Shown here piece by piece: positions 42,663-51,344 of a stretch of 51,344 nt of DNA. The DNA is from JAFEDN01 sp965651935. Its GTDB lineage: Bacteria > Pseudomonadota > Gammaproteobacteria > Coxiellales > Coxiellaceae. A program made the position numbers and the translations under genes. Within the stretch, counting starts at the first letter, position 1, and every line of letters starts with the position of its first letter. The notes beneath the pieces were generated by a model, which saw only the letters and a list, made by a program, of their open reading frames with translations, did no database searches and was not told where the DNA came from. Location of the stretch: assembly GCA_965651935.1 (NCBI GenBank), contig CBFGTC010000014.1:1-51344 (forward strand). Reading direction: 5' to 3'.

Positions 42663-44831
42663 ATGGATAACACTGTCAATCCTTTAAATTTGCTGGCCTT
42701 GCAATGGCTTGAGCAAAGACAGCAAGATCCTCGGGGTTTTGATATAGGGTTATTAACCCAAGCTTGTCAATTTGCCAGTGATTATTACCAGGCCATTACA
42801 CCACTTTATGTAAATTCCATGTTACAGCAAGGCTTGGAAATGGCCGATGAATTATTAAACTTAAATTGTGACAATAATACCATTGCTGCCAGCATCGTTT
42901 TTCCCAGTATTTATTATTTAGGTTTAGAAGAAGAAATCATTAAAAAACACTTACCGATCGAAGTTTACTCTTTGGCCCGAGGAGTAAGCAAAATGGATGC
43001 GGTTCAACAACTAAACCAACAAAAAAATAGTGGCAGAGCCGATAATCTAAGAAAAATGTGCCTAGCCATGGTTGATAATGTGCGTATTGTTTTAATTAAA
43101 TTAGCAGAGCAATTAGTGATTTTAAAACATTTACGCAATGGGACTTCTGAACAACAACAGCAAATTGCCAGTCAAGTAATGCATATTTACGCTCCTCTGG
43201 CGAACCGGCTTGGGGTAGGTCAAATGAAATGGCAAATGGAGGATTTAGCTTTTCGTTATTTAAATAACGACGAATACCGCAAAATATCTCAAGCTTTAAA
43301 AATGCGGCGCAAGGACCGCGAAACTTTTATCCATAATTTTATTGATAATTTGAATCGGATTCTCACCGACGCTGGCGTGCATAATGCGGAAATCAGCGGG
43401 CGCGCCAAACATATTTATAGTATTTTTCGAAAAATATGCCGCAAACAAGTCGATTTTAGTCAAATCTATGATACTAGCGCGGTCCGTATTTTGGTAAGGA
43501 CAATTGAAGATTGTTATAAAGCATTAAGTATTGTTCACACTTCTTGGCGGCATGTTTTTAGCGAATTTGACGATTATATCGCGAAACCTAAACCCAATGG
43601 TTATCGTTCTATCCATACGGTCATTATTAGCCCTGAAAACATCCACGTGGAGATTCAAATACGCACCTATCAAATGCACGAAGAATCTGAATTAGGCGTG
43701 GCAGCCCATTGGCAATATAAAGAAAATGCCGGTGTTAAAACCTCCAGTTATTCCGAAAAAATCAATTGGCTACGCCATATTATGGATTGGCAAAGAGAAG
43801 TGACTGACCCAAGCAATAATTTATATCATAAAATTTTTGAAGATCGGGTTTATGTATTTACGCCGAATGGTGATGTATTTGATTTAGAGACAGGGGCTAC
43901 TCCTTTAGATTTTGCTTATCATATTCATACCAATTTAGGCCATCGATGCCGAGGCGCTAAAGTCAATGACATCATGACCCCTTTAACTCATCAATTGCGG
44001 ACTGGCGACCAAGTGCACATCATTACCGGCAAAGAAATTGCACCTAGTCGCGATTGGCTCAATCCCGCGTCACATTACTTAAAAACAAGCGCGGCACTGC
44101 AAAAAGTTCGTAGCTGGTTTAAACGTCAAGAACAAGAACATTATTACAATCAAGGTCAAGCGTTATGGGAAAAGCTCGCTAAACGTGAAGGGGTACCAAA
44201 AAATGACGCTGAAAAAGCCGTGGAATTTTTTAAATTTAAAAATTTACATGAATTATTTATTGCGATAGGCTCAGGCTCATTAGGAGTAGTGTCGGTTTTA
44301 AATAAAATTAAACACCCTGAAGTGGAAGAGATTAAAAAGCCGCTAATTGTTGCTACTAAACTCCCAGAGAGAACTTCACAATCTCAAGAAGGTTTGCAAA
44401 TTGAAGGAGTGGGAAATCTGCTAACCCAACTGGCGCGTTGTTGCCGACCCATCCCGGGTGACACCATTCTAGGATATATTACTAAAGGCCGTGGGATCTC
44501 CGTGCATCAACAAGATTGCCGCAATCTGCAATTTATTTTAAAAAAACATCCAGAGCGTTTGTTCAAAGTCACTTGGGGACAAAACAGTCTACAAAATTAT
44601 CCGGTTGAAATTTTAATTGAAGCGGAAGATCGCTCTGGTTTAATTCGTGATATTTCAAATGTGATTGCGACGGCGCATTTATCTTTACTGGGTTTATCCA
44701 CTCGCGTAGATAAATTAGAGAATATGGCTTATATCGATTTAACCATTGAAATTAAAAGCTTAAGTCCCTTGAAAAAAATCTTAATCCAATTACAACAAGT
44801 GTCCGGAGTGAGACGAGTTCAACGAAGTTAA
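42663..44831 (+). CDS. relA: GTP pyrophosphokinase RelA
   Basis: RelA senses uncharged tRNA on the ribosome and makes (p)ppGpp. The synthetase core has EFDDYIAKPKPNGYRSIHT. The N-terminal hydrolase region lacks the HD pair (ASIVFPSIYYLGL where SpoT has HD), as expected for monofunctional RelA. The TGS domain (RVYVFTPNGDVFDLETGATPLDFAYHIH), zinc-finger domain with CCRPIPGD and a C-terminal ACT domain follow. The 722 residues are typical. Confidence 0.96.
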   Translation: MDNTVNPLNLLALQWLEQRQQDPRGFDIGLLTQACQFASDYYQAITPLYVNSMLQQGLEMADELLNLNCDNNTIAASIVFPSIYYLGLEEEIIKKHLPIEVYSLARGVSKMDAVQQLNQQKNSGRADNLRKMCLAMVDNVRIVLIKLAEQLVILKHLRNGTSEQQQQIASQVMHIYAPLANRLGVGQMKWQMEDLAFRYLNNDEYRKISQALKMRRKDRETFIHNFIDNLNRILTDAGVHNAEISGRAKHIYSIFRKICRKQVDFSQIYDTSAVRILVRTIEDCYKALSIVHTSWRHVFSEFDDYIAKPKPNGYRSIHTVIISPENIHVEIQIRTYQMHEESELGVAAHWQYKENAGVKTSSYSEKINWLRHIMDWQREVTDPSNNLYHKIFEDRVYVFTPNGDVFDLETGATPLDFAYHIHTNLGHRCRGAKVNDIMTPLTHQLRTGDQVHIITGKEIAPSRDWLNPASHYLKTSAALQKVRSWFKRQEQEHYYNQGQALWEKLAKREGVPKNDAEKAVEFFKFKNLHELFIAIGSGSLGVVSVLNKIKHPEVEEIKKPLIVATKLPERTSQSQEGLQIEGVGNLLTQLARCCRPIPGDTILGYITKGRGISVHQQDCRNLQFILKKHPERLFKVTWGQNSLQNYPVEILIEAEDRSGLIRDISNVIATAHLSLLGLSTRVDKLENMAYIDLTIEIKSLSPLKKILIQLQQVSGVRRVQRS

Positions 44832-44837
44832 ATTTTT

Positions 44838-45299
44838 TTAATTTTCTTGATCGTCAGCAGTGGTTTTTAATGCTTTCAAACTATCCGCGATAGAACCGGT
44901 TTTGATGTAAGTGGCGACTCCATCTATTAAATGATCGCGGACTTTAGGACAAAAACCTAAGACGAAACCAGAAGCCAATGCAGCAAAAGCACTGCGAAAA
45001 GGATAAGCTTTTACAATTTCCAAAGTTTGTTCTGCAGGATTTTCGCTGATAGCTTGAATAGTTTGTTGCACTTTGGGAGTTTTAAATTTGAAAAGACTGG
45101 ACTTAACCAGCATAGCAACAAGCAGTAACAAAATCGCTAGCAATAATAAACTGACTCCACTTAAAGCAGCCGCAATTTCACCGCTGTGGAAAATTTTAAG
45201 AAATAATAAGTAAAGAGATGAAATAAAAAAGCCCGCGCTAACTATCACCAGGATAAGCGCAACCACTGATAAAATAAAAATGAGCAATACTTTAATCAA
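44838..45299 (-). CDS. Membrane protein with two N-terminal helices, YqjE-like
   Basis: The protein has two strongly hydrophobic segments (about 4-28 and 44-66), a linker and a C-terminal stretch AFAALASGFVLGFCPKVRDHLIDGV resembling the membrane end of DUF883/ElaB proteins. It follows the DUF883 gene by about 40 bp and resembles the yqjD-yqjE arrangement in E. coli. I prefer the TTG at 45299 because AAGGGG lies 6 nt before it; a TTG at 45305 abuts the ribosome site. Function is unknown, perhaps stationary-phase envelope protection. Confidence 0.65.
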   Translation of the reverse strand: MIKVLLIFILSVVALILVIVSAGFFISSLYLLFLKIFHSGEIAAALSGVSLLLLAILLLLVAMLVKSSLFKFKTPKVQQTIQAISENPAEQTLEIVKAYPFRSAFAALASGFVLGFCPKVRDHLIDGVATYIKTGSIADSLKALKTTADDQEN

Positions 45300-45342
45300 G
45301 TTCAACCCCTTTTTAACAGTAGGTGCGCATACCTGGAGTGAT

Positions 45343-45606
45343 TTATTCTCGGCAGAAGATTTTTTTGACTACCCAACCCAGAATCGCACCCACGCCAGCA
45401 GTGGCGGCTAAAGTGGCAACTGGGTTCTTTTCAATTTTTTTTGCCGCATTTTTAACAAATTTTTTTGAGTCACAAACGGCGTTATTCATACTTTCTTTAC
45501 TGGCTTCTGTCACTTGTGACACTAACTCCACGGTATGTTTTCGCAACTTCTCGACGTCATCTTTTAAGGCGCCTAGATCCTTTTGGATGTCGCTGGTTTT
45601 AGCCAT
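45343..45606 (-). CDS. DUF883/ElaB/YqjD-family membrane protein
   Basis: The 87-residue protein has a helical soluble part (LGALKDDVEKLRKHTVELVSQV) and a C-terminal membrane helix ending NPVATLAATAGVGAILGWVVKKIFCRE, the DUF883 layout. E. coli YqjD and ElaB are inner-membrane proteins bound to stationary-phase ribosomes. AGGTGAT precedes the ATG. Similar short membrane proteins lie at 44838 and 46502. Confidence 0.88.
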   Translation of the reverse strand: MAKTSDIQKDLGALKDDVEKLRKHTVELVSQVTEASKESMNNAVCDSKKFVKNAAKKIEKNPVATLAATAGVGAILGWVVKKIFCRE

Positions 45607-45642
45607 AATATCACCTCTCCCTAATAAATTTTCCCAAAAATA

Positions 45643-45686
45643 ACTGAAATTTTAAACGATTTTTAAAATCGCCTACTAATTTCAGT
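45643..45686 (-). terminator. Nested inverted repeat after tag, candidate terminator
   Basis: ACTGAAATT and AATTTCAGT form the outer stem, and CGATTTT with AAAATCG an inner one. On the minus strand a T-rich tail follows, consistent with a terminator for tag, though it lies about 85 bp past its stop. Confidence 0.4.
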
Positions 45687-45770
45687 GTAGCATAGATGTG
45701 TTTTTTTTTCTAGAATTTACTGGATTTATCAGGGCAAAAGCATCTCAATTTTATCAATAAATCGAATATT

Positions 45771-46376
45771 TTAGACTTGCATGAGAGTTTTAATCTGGTT
45801 AATTTCAGCGTATCGGAAACAGTCAGTAGTATGATCATTGACCATGCCCACCGCTTGCATAAAGGCATAACAAATGGTGCTACCCACAAATTTAAATCCA
45901 CGCTGTTTAAGATCTTTGGATAAAGTATCCGATAAAGAATTCTTGCCAGGGACTTGCTGGAGATTCTGCCAATGATGACAAATGGGGCTGCCGTCAGTAA
46001 ACCCCCAAATATATTTGGAAAAACTGCCAAATTCTTGTTGTACTCGCAAAAAACTTTGCGCATTCAACACAGCAGCCTGAATTTTTAATTTATTGCGAAT
46101 GATGCCGGCGTTTTGCAGTAATTCTGCTATTCGCGTCTGCGAGTATGCCGCCATTTTTTTAGCGTTGAAATTATCAAAAGCATTACGATAATTATCACGC
46201 CTTTTTAATATTGTTAGCCAGCTTAAACCCGCTTGAGCTCCTTCTAAAATAAGAAATTCGAATAATAGTCGATCATCATAGATAGGAACGCCCCACTCTT
46301 GATCATGGTATTCTATATTGACAGGATCAGTGACCGCCCAAGCGCATCGGATCTTAGAAACTAACTTATTATTCAT
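45771..46376 (-). CDS. tag: DNA-3-methyladenine glycosylase I
   Basis: Tag removes 3-methyladenine from alkylated DNA. RCAWAVTDPVNIEYHDQEWGVPIYDDRLLFEFLILEGAQAGLSW is the family signature, and the zinc-type C and H ligands are present (C near the start, H in DHTTDCF). I take the ATG at 46376 (201 residues), with GGAG 11 nt upstream, rather than the one seven codons earlier. It is flanked by DUF883-type genes on the same strand. Confidence 0.93.
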   Translation of the reverse strand: MNNKLVSKIRCAWAVTDPVNIEYHDQEWGVPIYDDRLLFEFLILEGAQAGLSWLTILKRRDNYRNAFDNFNAKKMAAYSQTRIAELLQNAGIIRNKLKIQAAVLNAQSFLRVQQEFGSFSKYIWGFTDGSPICHHWQNLQQVPGKNSLSDTLSKDLKQRGFKFVGSTICYAFMQAVGMVNDHTTDCFRYAEINQIKTLMQV

Positions 46377-46501
46377 GATAAAGAATTCTCCAAACATTAG
46401 AAACGGTTTAGATTATACAGCAATTTTCGTGAATCGCTGTAGAGTATAACAGTTTCTAGTTGGAATGGATTGAAATGAAAGAATTAGAGAGATTGTCTAA
46501 T

Positions 46502-46723
46502 TTATTTTTTGCAGCGAAAAAATCGATGACAAAATCCATACAACACGCCTGCGCCAAACGCCATAAAAATAATGGAAAAAGGTCGCTTAGCTACTTTTCG
46601 CTCAACTTGGCCCACAGTGGCTTTTCTGATCAAATGCGCCACATCGGCGCTTAATTTATCCAAATCGGATTTAAGTTCCTCAAATTCATCCCTAAGGTCC
46701 AATTTATCTGAACGATTATACAT
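46502..46723 (-). CDS. Short DUF883-like membrane protein
   Basis: The 73-residue protein has an acidic helical part (DEFEELKSDLDKLSADVAHLIRKATV) and a C-terminal hydrophobic segment FSIIFMAFGAGVLYGFCHRFFRCKK, the same plan as the protein at 45343. AAGGAGGG before the ATG is a near-perfect ribosome site. It may be a paralogue of 45343. Function is unknown; ElaB-like ribosome or membrane association is a guess. Confidence 0.8.
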   Translation of the reverse strand: MYNRSDKLDLRDEFEELKSDLDKLSADVAHLIRKATVGQVERKVAKRPFSIIFMAFGAGVLYGFCHRFFRCKK

Positions 46724-46828
46724 AAATATCCCTCCTTTTTTGTTAAAGATAGTACATTTTCAGATTAAACGCCTCCCTTGGGAATCAGGTAGAGGTACTG
46801 ATCTTGCCAATATCGTTTAATTTGTTTT

Positions 46829-46834
46829 ATACTA
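46829..46834 (+). promoter_or_regulatory. -10 box of the tRNA-Leu promoter
   Basis: TATACT at 46829-46834 lies 12 bp before the tRNA. A TTGCCA at 46804-46809 could be the -35, with a long 19-bp spacer. Confidence 0.5.
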
Positions 46835-46846
46835 TTTGCTCAATTT

Positions 46847-46930
46847 GCCGGGGTGGCGGAACTGGTAGACGCGCCGGACTCAAAATCCGGTGGTGGCGAC
46901 ACCGTGTGGGTTCGATTCCCACCCTCGGTA
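46847..46930 (+). tRNA. tRNA-Leu (anticodon CAA)
   Basis: The 84-nt sequence folds as a class II tRNA: acceptor GCCGGGG with CCTCGGT (two G-T pairs), anticodon stem CCGGA/TCCGG with loop CTCAAAA (anticodon CAA, reading UUG), a variable arm (GGTGGCGACACC), and a T arm GTGGG-TTCGATT-CCCAC. The discriminator is A, as leucine tRNAs need. No CCA is encoded; the next bases are AAA. It lies just past the 3' end of dnaE on the other strand. Confidence 0.95.
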
Positions 46931-46934
46931 AAAT

Positions 46935-49900
46935 CTAATACTCAATACTGAGCTGATCACCTGGACAGATTTCCCGTAGCTGATTTAAAAGCGGTTCCGT
47001 TAGATTGACTCGCCAATTTTGCCCTAATAAAACTTGCGCGTTGGCTTGATGACTTTGATAACTAACAATAATCTCGCATTTCCCTCCCTTTAAAGGGGAT
47101 AACAAATGACTGATGCGCTTCATTAAAACGGTATTATCGTCCTTATCCGTCAAGTTGATTTTTAAGCGGCGGGCAAAACGATTGCGGATACTGGCCAAAT
47201 CATCAAACGCGTCAGCCACTATTCTTACGCCACCCGTGTATGTGTCTTCTTCCACATTGCCGCGGACCAAAAAAACTTGATCCAAAATTAATTGGGTCTT
47301 TATTTGTTCATAAAGTTGACTGAATAAAGTAATTTCAACCATCCCGGTGCAATCCTCCAAAGCCACTATCGCCATGCGATTGCCCTTACGGGTTTGAATG
47401 ACTCTTTGACGGATTAATATCCCCCCACTAATCACCCCTTTGGTAGATGGGCTTAAATTAATGATAGGAGTATAACCTAAATACTTTAATTCCGGTTGAT
47501 AACGCTCAAAAGGATGACCGCTTAGATAAATCCCTAAGACTTGTTTTTCCCCTTGTAAACGCATATTTACCGGCCATGGCGGGCAATTTGTGTACTCTAC
47601 CGGCAAATGACTTTGGATTTCTCCGAATAAATCCACTTGCCCTAATTCCAAATTATGATGCAATTGTTCTGCGGTCTTTAAGGCATTATCTATGCTAGCC
47701 ATTAAACTGGCGCGATGCCGCCCCCAAACATCCATAGCGCCAGAACGGATTAATGGTTCGATAACACGTCGATTAACTTTGCGGGAATCCAGACGTCGGG
47801 AAAAGTCGAATAAACTCTCGAAAGGCCCGTTTTTTCCCCTCTCCTCGATAATGTGCTCAATGGCTGCCAATCCCACCCCTTTGATAGCTCCTAGACCGTA
47901 TTCAATTTCCCCCTGTTTATTTACAGCAAACATATATTGACCTTGATTAATATTGGGATGTAACAACGGAATTTGCATTTGCCGACATTCACTAATGAAA
48001 TTAACCACTTTATCGGTATTATCCATATCGGAAGATAAGACTGCGGCCATAAATTCAGCGGGGAAATGGGCTTTTAACCAGGCGGTCTGGTATGAAATCA
48101 AAGCATAGGCTGCAGAATGTGATTTATTAAAACCATATCCTGCGAATTTTTCCATGAGATCAAAAATATATTCGGCAGTTTTAGCAGCAACACCTCTTTT
48201 GGTGGCGCCTGCTACAAATTTCTCCCGTTGTTTTGCCATCTCTTCGGGTTTTTTCTTACCCATCGCCCGACGTAAAATATCCGCCTCACCTAATGAATAC
48301 CCAGACAAAACCTGAGCAATTTGCATAACCTGTTCTTGATATAAAATGACACCATAAGTGGTTTTTAAAATCGGCTCTAAATCCGGATGCGGGTATTCCA
48401 CTTTGGCTTGGCCGTGTTTTCTGGCAATAAAATCATCCACCATGCCCGATTGCAAAGGGCCTGGGCGAAATAAAGCGACTAAGGCAGTGATCTCTTCAAA
48501 AACACTGGGCTGCAAGCGGCGCACCAGTTCTTTCATTCCGCGTGATTCCAATTGGAAAATGGCCGTCGTAGAGCATTTTTGTAGCAAGGCAAAAGTAGCA
48601 GGGTCATCTAACGGAATTTGAGTGATGTTGATCTTTTGATTAATGGAACGTAACGCCCAATGAATTATAGTTAAAGTCCTTAACCCTAAAAAATCAAATT
48701 TAACTAAACCAGCAGATTCCACATCGTCTTTATCAAACTGAGTGACAGGATTGCTTCCTCCTGGTTCACAATACAAAGGGGTATAATCGACTAAGCGAGT
48801 CGGGGCAATGACGACTCCTCCGGCATGTTTTCCGGCATTGCGGGTAATCCCTTCTAATTTTCGTGCTAAATCAATTAAACTTGCTACCTCTTCTTCTTGA
48901 CGATAACGAGTCGCGAGTTGCTCTTCTTCAATTAAAGCCTTATCCAAGGTCATGCCCAATTCAAACGGGATCAGTTTGGCGATTTTATCCACAAAACTAT
49001 ACGGCATTCCTAATACTCGACCCACATCCCGCACTACCGCTTTAGCGGCCATGGTGCCAAATGTGATAATTTGTGACACGGCTTCTGCACCATAACGCTT
49101 GGCCACATACTCAATGACGCGATCTCTTCCCTCCATGCAAAAGTCGATGTCAAAATCCGGCATCGATACCCTTTCTGGGTTTAAAAAACGCTCAAAAAGT
49201 AAATCGTGTTGCAGGGGATCTAATTCTGTTATCCCTAATGCATAGGCGACAAGCGAACCCGCTCCTGATCCTCTGCCTGGCCCAACCGGGATGTCCTGCT
49301 CCTTGGCCCAATGGATAAAATCTGCCACGATTAAAAAATATCCTGCAAAACCCATGCGGTTGATCACGTTCAATTCTTGCTGTAGGCGTTGTTCGTATTC
49401 ATCCCACTTGGAAGCATTGACACCGCCTTTTTGCCGTAATTTCTCTAATCCTTGCTGAGCCTGGATGGCAAAATATTCATTGACATCACCAAAGCTATCC
49501 GGCAAAGGGAATTGCGGGAGATGTACTTCACCTAAAGTCAGTTTAACATTGCAGCGTTGAGCGATGAGTACACTATTTTCTAAAGCGGCTGGGATATCGG
49601 CAAACAATGCTTGCATTTCTTCCGTCGATCGCAGATATTGTTCTTCGCTGTAGTTTTTCTCCCGAGTAGGATCAGCCAGAATTCGCCCAGAAGCAATGCA
49701 AGTTCGCGCTTCGTGGGCTAAAAAATCTTCGCGTTTTAGAAAACAAACCTCGTTGGTGGCGACAACCGGAATGGCAAGCTCTGAAGCCAATTCCAAAGCG
49801 GCGTTAATATAAGTTTCTTCTTGCGCTCGGCGAGTGCGTTGTAATTCTAAATAAAAACGTTGCGGGAAAAGCTGCAACCAACGACGGCTTCGTTGTCTAG

Positions 49901-50348
49901 CCAGTTCTGATTGTCCAGCAAGCAAGGCTTTTCCAACATCACCATCGCGGCCACCGGAAAGTGTGATTAAGCCTGTATTGAATTTTTGCAGAATTTCCCA
50001 GGTTAAAACAGGCTGACCTTGAACATTTTGACTGTTTTTATATAAATGCGACAATAACTGCAATAAATTACGATATCCCTGTTGATTTTGACACAATAAT
50101 GTCAGTGGAAATTCTTCATTTTCTAATTTTAGAATTAGATCGGCTCCAATAATGGGCTTGATGCCGAAAGAAATAGCGGCCTTATAAAATTTAATTAAAC
50201 CGAATAGATTGCTGAAATCAGTCATTGCCACCGCTGGCATGGCCATTTTGGCAACTTGATCAAGCCAAGGCTTTATCCGTAACAAACCATCCCGAAGCGA
50301 ATACTCGGTTTTGCAGCGTAAGTGAACAAATTTTGGGGGCTCAGACAT
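46935..50348 (-). CDS. dnaE: DNA polymerase III subunit alpha
   Basis: The replicative polymerase. It opens with the PHP domain (FVHLRCKTEYSLRDGLL), has the catalytic PDFDIDFC motif and GPGRGSGAGSLVAY, then a helix-hairpin-helix and OB fold (VISGGILIRQRVIQTRKGNRMAIVALED). The PHP metal site is degenerate (LRCKTEY where active ones have HxH), as in other proteobacterial DnaE1. The start is the ATG at 50348 (1137 residues, MSEPPKFVHL), which matches E. coli DnaE; an ATG two codons earlier and a TTG 10 codons earlier are possible. Confidence 0.96.
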   Translation of the reverse strand: MSEPPKFVHLRCKTEYSLRDGLLRIKPWLDQVAKMAMPAVAMTDFSNLFGLIKFYKAAISFGIKPIIGADLILKLENEEFPLTLLCQNQQGYRNLLQLLSHLYKNSQNVQGQPVLTWEILQKFNTGLITLSGGRDGDVGKALLAGQSELARQRSRRWLQLFPQRFYLELQRTRRAQEETYINAALELASELAIPVVATNEVCFLKREDFLAHEARTCIASGRILADPTREKNYSEEQYLRSTEEMQALFADIPAALENSVLIAQRCNVKLTLGEVHLPQFPLPDSFGDVNEYFAIQAQQGLEKLRQKGGVNASKWDEYEQRLQQELNVINRMGFAGYFLIVADFIHWAKEQDIPVGPGRGSGAGSLVAYALGITELDPLQHDLLFERFLNPERVSMPDFDIDFCMEGRDRVIEYVAKRYGAEAVSQIITFGTMAAKAVVRDVGRVLGMPYSFVDKIAKLIPFELGMTLDKALIEEEQLATRYRQEEEVASLIDLARKLEGITRNAGKHAGGVVIAPTRLVDYTPLYCEPGGSNPVTQFDKDDVESAGLVKFDFLGLRTLTIIHWALRSINQKINITQIPLDDPATFALLQKCSTTAIFQLESRGMKELVRRLQPSVFEEITALVALFRPGPLQSGMVDDFIARKHGQAKVEYPHPDLEPILKTTYGVILYQEQVMQIAQVLSGYSLGEADILRRAMGKKKPEEMAKQREKFVAGATKRGVAAKTAEYIFDLMEKFAGYGFNKSHSAAYALISYQTAWLKAHFPAEFMAAVLSSDMDNTDKVVNFISECRQMQIPLLHPNINQGQYMFAVNKQGEIEYGLGAIKGVGLAAIEHIIEERGKNGPFESLFDFSRRLDSRKVNRRVIEPLIRSGAMDVWGRHRASLMASIDNALKTAEQLHHNLELGQVDLFGEIQSHLPVEYTNCPPWPVNMRLQGEKQVLGIYLSGHPFERYQPELKYLGYTPIINLSPSTKGVISGGILIRQRVIQTRKGNRMAIVALEDCTGMVEITLFSQLYEQIKTQLILDQVFLVRGNVEEDTYTGGVRIVADAFDDLASIRNRFARRLKINLTDKDDNTVLMKRISHLLSPLKGGKCEIIVSYQSHQANAQVLLGQNWRVNLTEPLLNQLREICPGDQLSIEY

Positions 50349-50387
50349 AAGCATAATATAATGAATTGCAACCCCCAAAAAAAGATC

Positions 50388-51182
50388 TTATGTGATATTC
50401 CCTAATTGAGAATAATTTATTACAATTTCTTTTCCTTCTTCTATCACCGGGGATGATATAGCTGGAATTTTAACACGGCTCACCATATTCCATAAACCAT
50501 TGGCTAAAATAGGGCTTAACAAGGCGGTTTGTTCTGCCGTAATATACTCTTCTGCTTTCCCCATGCCGGTATAGTTTAACACCGCCTCTAGTCCTACCGC
50601 CGTGACAACTAAGAAAAATAATTTAATCACAGAATTATTTTTAATGGATTTGGCTAATTCGGTATTTTTTTGATCCTCCGCATCATAAGTAGGAATTAAT
50701 TGATTCAATGTTTCCAGATAATTTTCTGTAAGTGTAGACGTTGAATCATCTCTAGTATCAGTATTTTTTTGATCTTCAGAAGGCAGATCATCGCGCGCTT
50801 TTAAAATTAATTTTACTTCTGAATAAAACATATTTAATGCGCTCAATCCCATTCCCAATAGGCTAGATTGAGTAAAATTAAACCAAGGGGTGATCCATGC
50901 ACCTGCCCCCAAACCCAGACCTGATAAAACGGACAATAAATAATTTGCTTTGGTATTTTTTAAAAAAACCTGGTTTGTTGATTGTTTTTCTATTTTGTTA
51001 AAATTTTTTACCAATGCAATTTGAGTTCCTGTGCCTATTGCCAATAATACACCGCTCAACACGATAGCGAGAGTACTGTCTTTCTCTAATTCATCATCAC
51101 CTGCCCCACTTACTTTTTGGTACAATAATGAAAATAATGCAATCGACATTTGACCTAAGCTAAAATTGGGAACTTTGCGCAT
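50388..51182 (-). CDS. Orphan multi-pass membrane protein
   Basis: The 264-residue product has hydrophobic segments at about 36-58, 80-101, 104-121, 185-205 and 217-233. Between the third and fourth is an acidic, polar loop (129-180) in which EDQKNT occurs twice (136-141 and 169-174), suggesting a small internal duplication. AAAGGAG precedes the ATG, so it is expressed. No family is recognised. It is 39 bp before dnaE on the same strand. Sequence style (low-complexity polar loop, no family) fits a lineage-specific or effector-like protein. Confidence 0.7.
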   Translation of the reverse strand: MRKVPNFSLGQMSIALFSLLYQKVSGAGDDELEKDSTLAIVLSGVLLAIGTGTQIALVKNFNKIEKQSTNQVFLKNTKANYLLSVLSGLGLGAGAWITPWFNFTQSSLLGMGLSALNMFYSEVKLILKARDDLPSEDQKNTDTRDDSTSTLTENYLETLNQLIPTYDAEDQKNTELAKSIKNNSVIKLFFLVVTAVGLEAVLNYTGMGKAEEYITAEQTALLSPILANGLWNMVSRVKIPAISSPVIEEGKEIVINYSQLGNIT

Positions 51183-51290
51183 ACAAACTCCTTTTAAGAT
51201 ATTGTTATTAAATTAAAAATTTTAACCGTTAAATAAAACAGTCTCATTCTATCTTTCTCATTACTGGAAATCAATGTCAACTTCAGAGTC

Positions 51291-51344
51291 TGTCAACCCA
51301 AAATTAAAATGTCCCCTCTATTACCAAAGTGAAAATGTCCCCCT
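51291..51344. mobile_element. Probable insertion-sequence terminus, cut by the window edge
   Basis: From TGTCAACCCA at 51291 the sequence holds two direct copies of AAAATGTCCCC (51306-51316 and 51332-51342), 26 bp apart. Repeated AAAATGTCCC-type blocks after a TG end are typical of the multiple transposase-binding sites at IS21-family ends. The transposase would lie beyond 51344, so the call rests on this pattern alone. Confidence 0.45.

Noticed and set aside
1..51344. CRISPR arrays, rRNA genes, prophage or Dot/Icm genes
   Set aside because: I looked for regularly spaced repeats, rRNA-like stretches, and phage or secretion proteins and saw none in the window.

Overview
The window is a moderately AT-rich piece of a gammaproteobacterial chromosome. 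Its conserved blocks have the classic gammaproteobacterial order: miaB-phoH-ybeY-corC-lnt, leuS-lptE-holA-nadD, fimV-truA-accD-folC-dedD-cvpA-purF and rlmD-relA. Between them sit orphan genes that look built for a eukaryotic host cell. This points to a host-associated lineage near Legionella and Coxiella (order Legionellales). That placement is inference from gene content and order, not from a phylogeny.

Layout. 1-1150: repeat hairpin, textbook sigma-70 promoter and an orphan protein with a possible F-box and a C-terminal CaaX box. 1169-8050: fadE and an M17 aminopeptidase, a phosphoribosyltransferase, rlmJ and a GT39-type membrane glycosyltransferase. 8270-13363: miaB to lnt. 13350-14543: a TraI_2-like protein on the opposite strand. 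14728-19351: leuS-lptE-holA-nadD. 19355-22937: small stress and envelope genes, a decayed alcohol dehydrogenase, rpmE and dusA. 23022-26646: a sugar cassette of GT87 enzyme, RhaT-like carrier, ROK kinase and stand-alone phosphomannose-isomerase cupin. 26684-34409: purF-cvpA-dedD-folC-accD and truA-fimV on the minus strand, split by one plus-strand gene. 34657-37315: dinG and riboflavin synthase. 37459-40270: a small protein, a 37-codon membrane miniprotein, trpR and recJ. 40737-44831: GNAT, rlmD, relA. 44838-50348: DUF883-like membrane proteins, tag, tRNA-Leu(CAA) and dnaE. 50388 to the end: an orphan membrane protein and a probable insertion-sequence terminus.

The most exciting gene is at 31823-33028. 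It carries the ordered signature of the cholera-toxin group of mono-ADP-ribosyltransferases: R-x-D...GG-x-x-P, then an STS-like S-C-T, then E-x-E followed by GGI. It has no signal peptide, a long unknown C-terminal region and its own promoter, and it interrupts a normally co-directional housekeeping block. With the possible F-box/CaaX protein at 195-1148 it suggests that translocated host-directed effectors are scattered singly among housekeeping genes, as is usual for Dot/Icm effectors. No secretion-system gene is present in the window.

At smaller scale there are two families of short palindromic repeats in intergenic DNA, a 78-bp imperfect inverted-repeat element, a phase-neutral hexanucleotide repeat inside the ADP-ribosyltransferase gene and several good intrinsic terminators.
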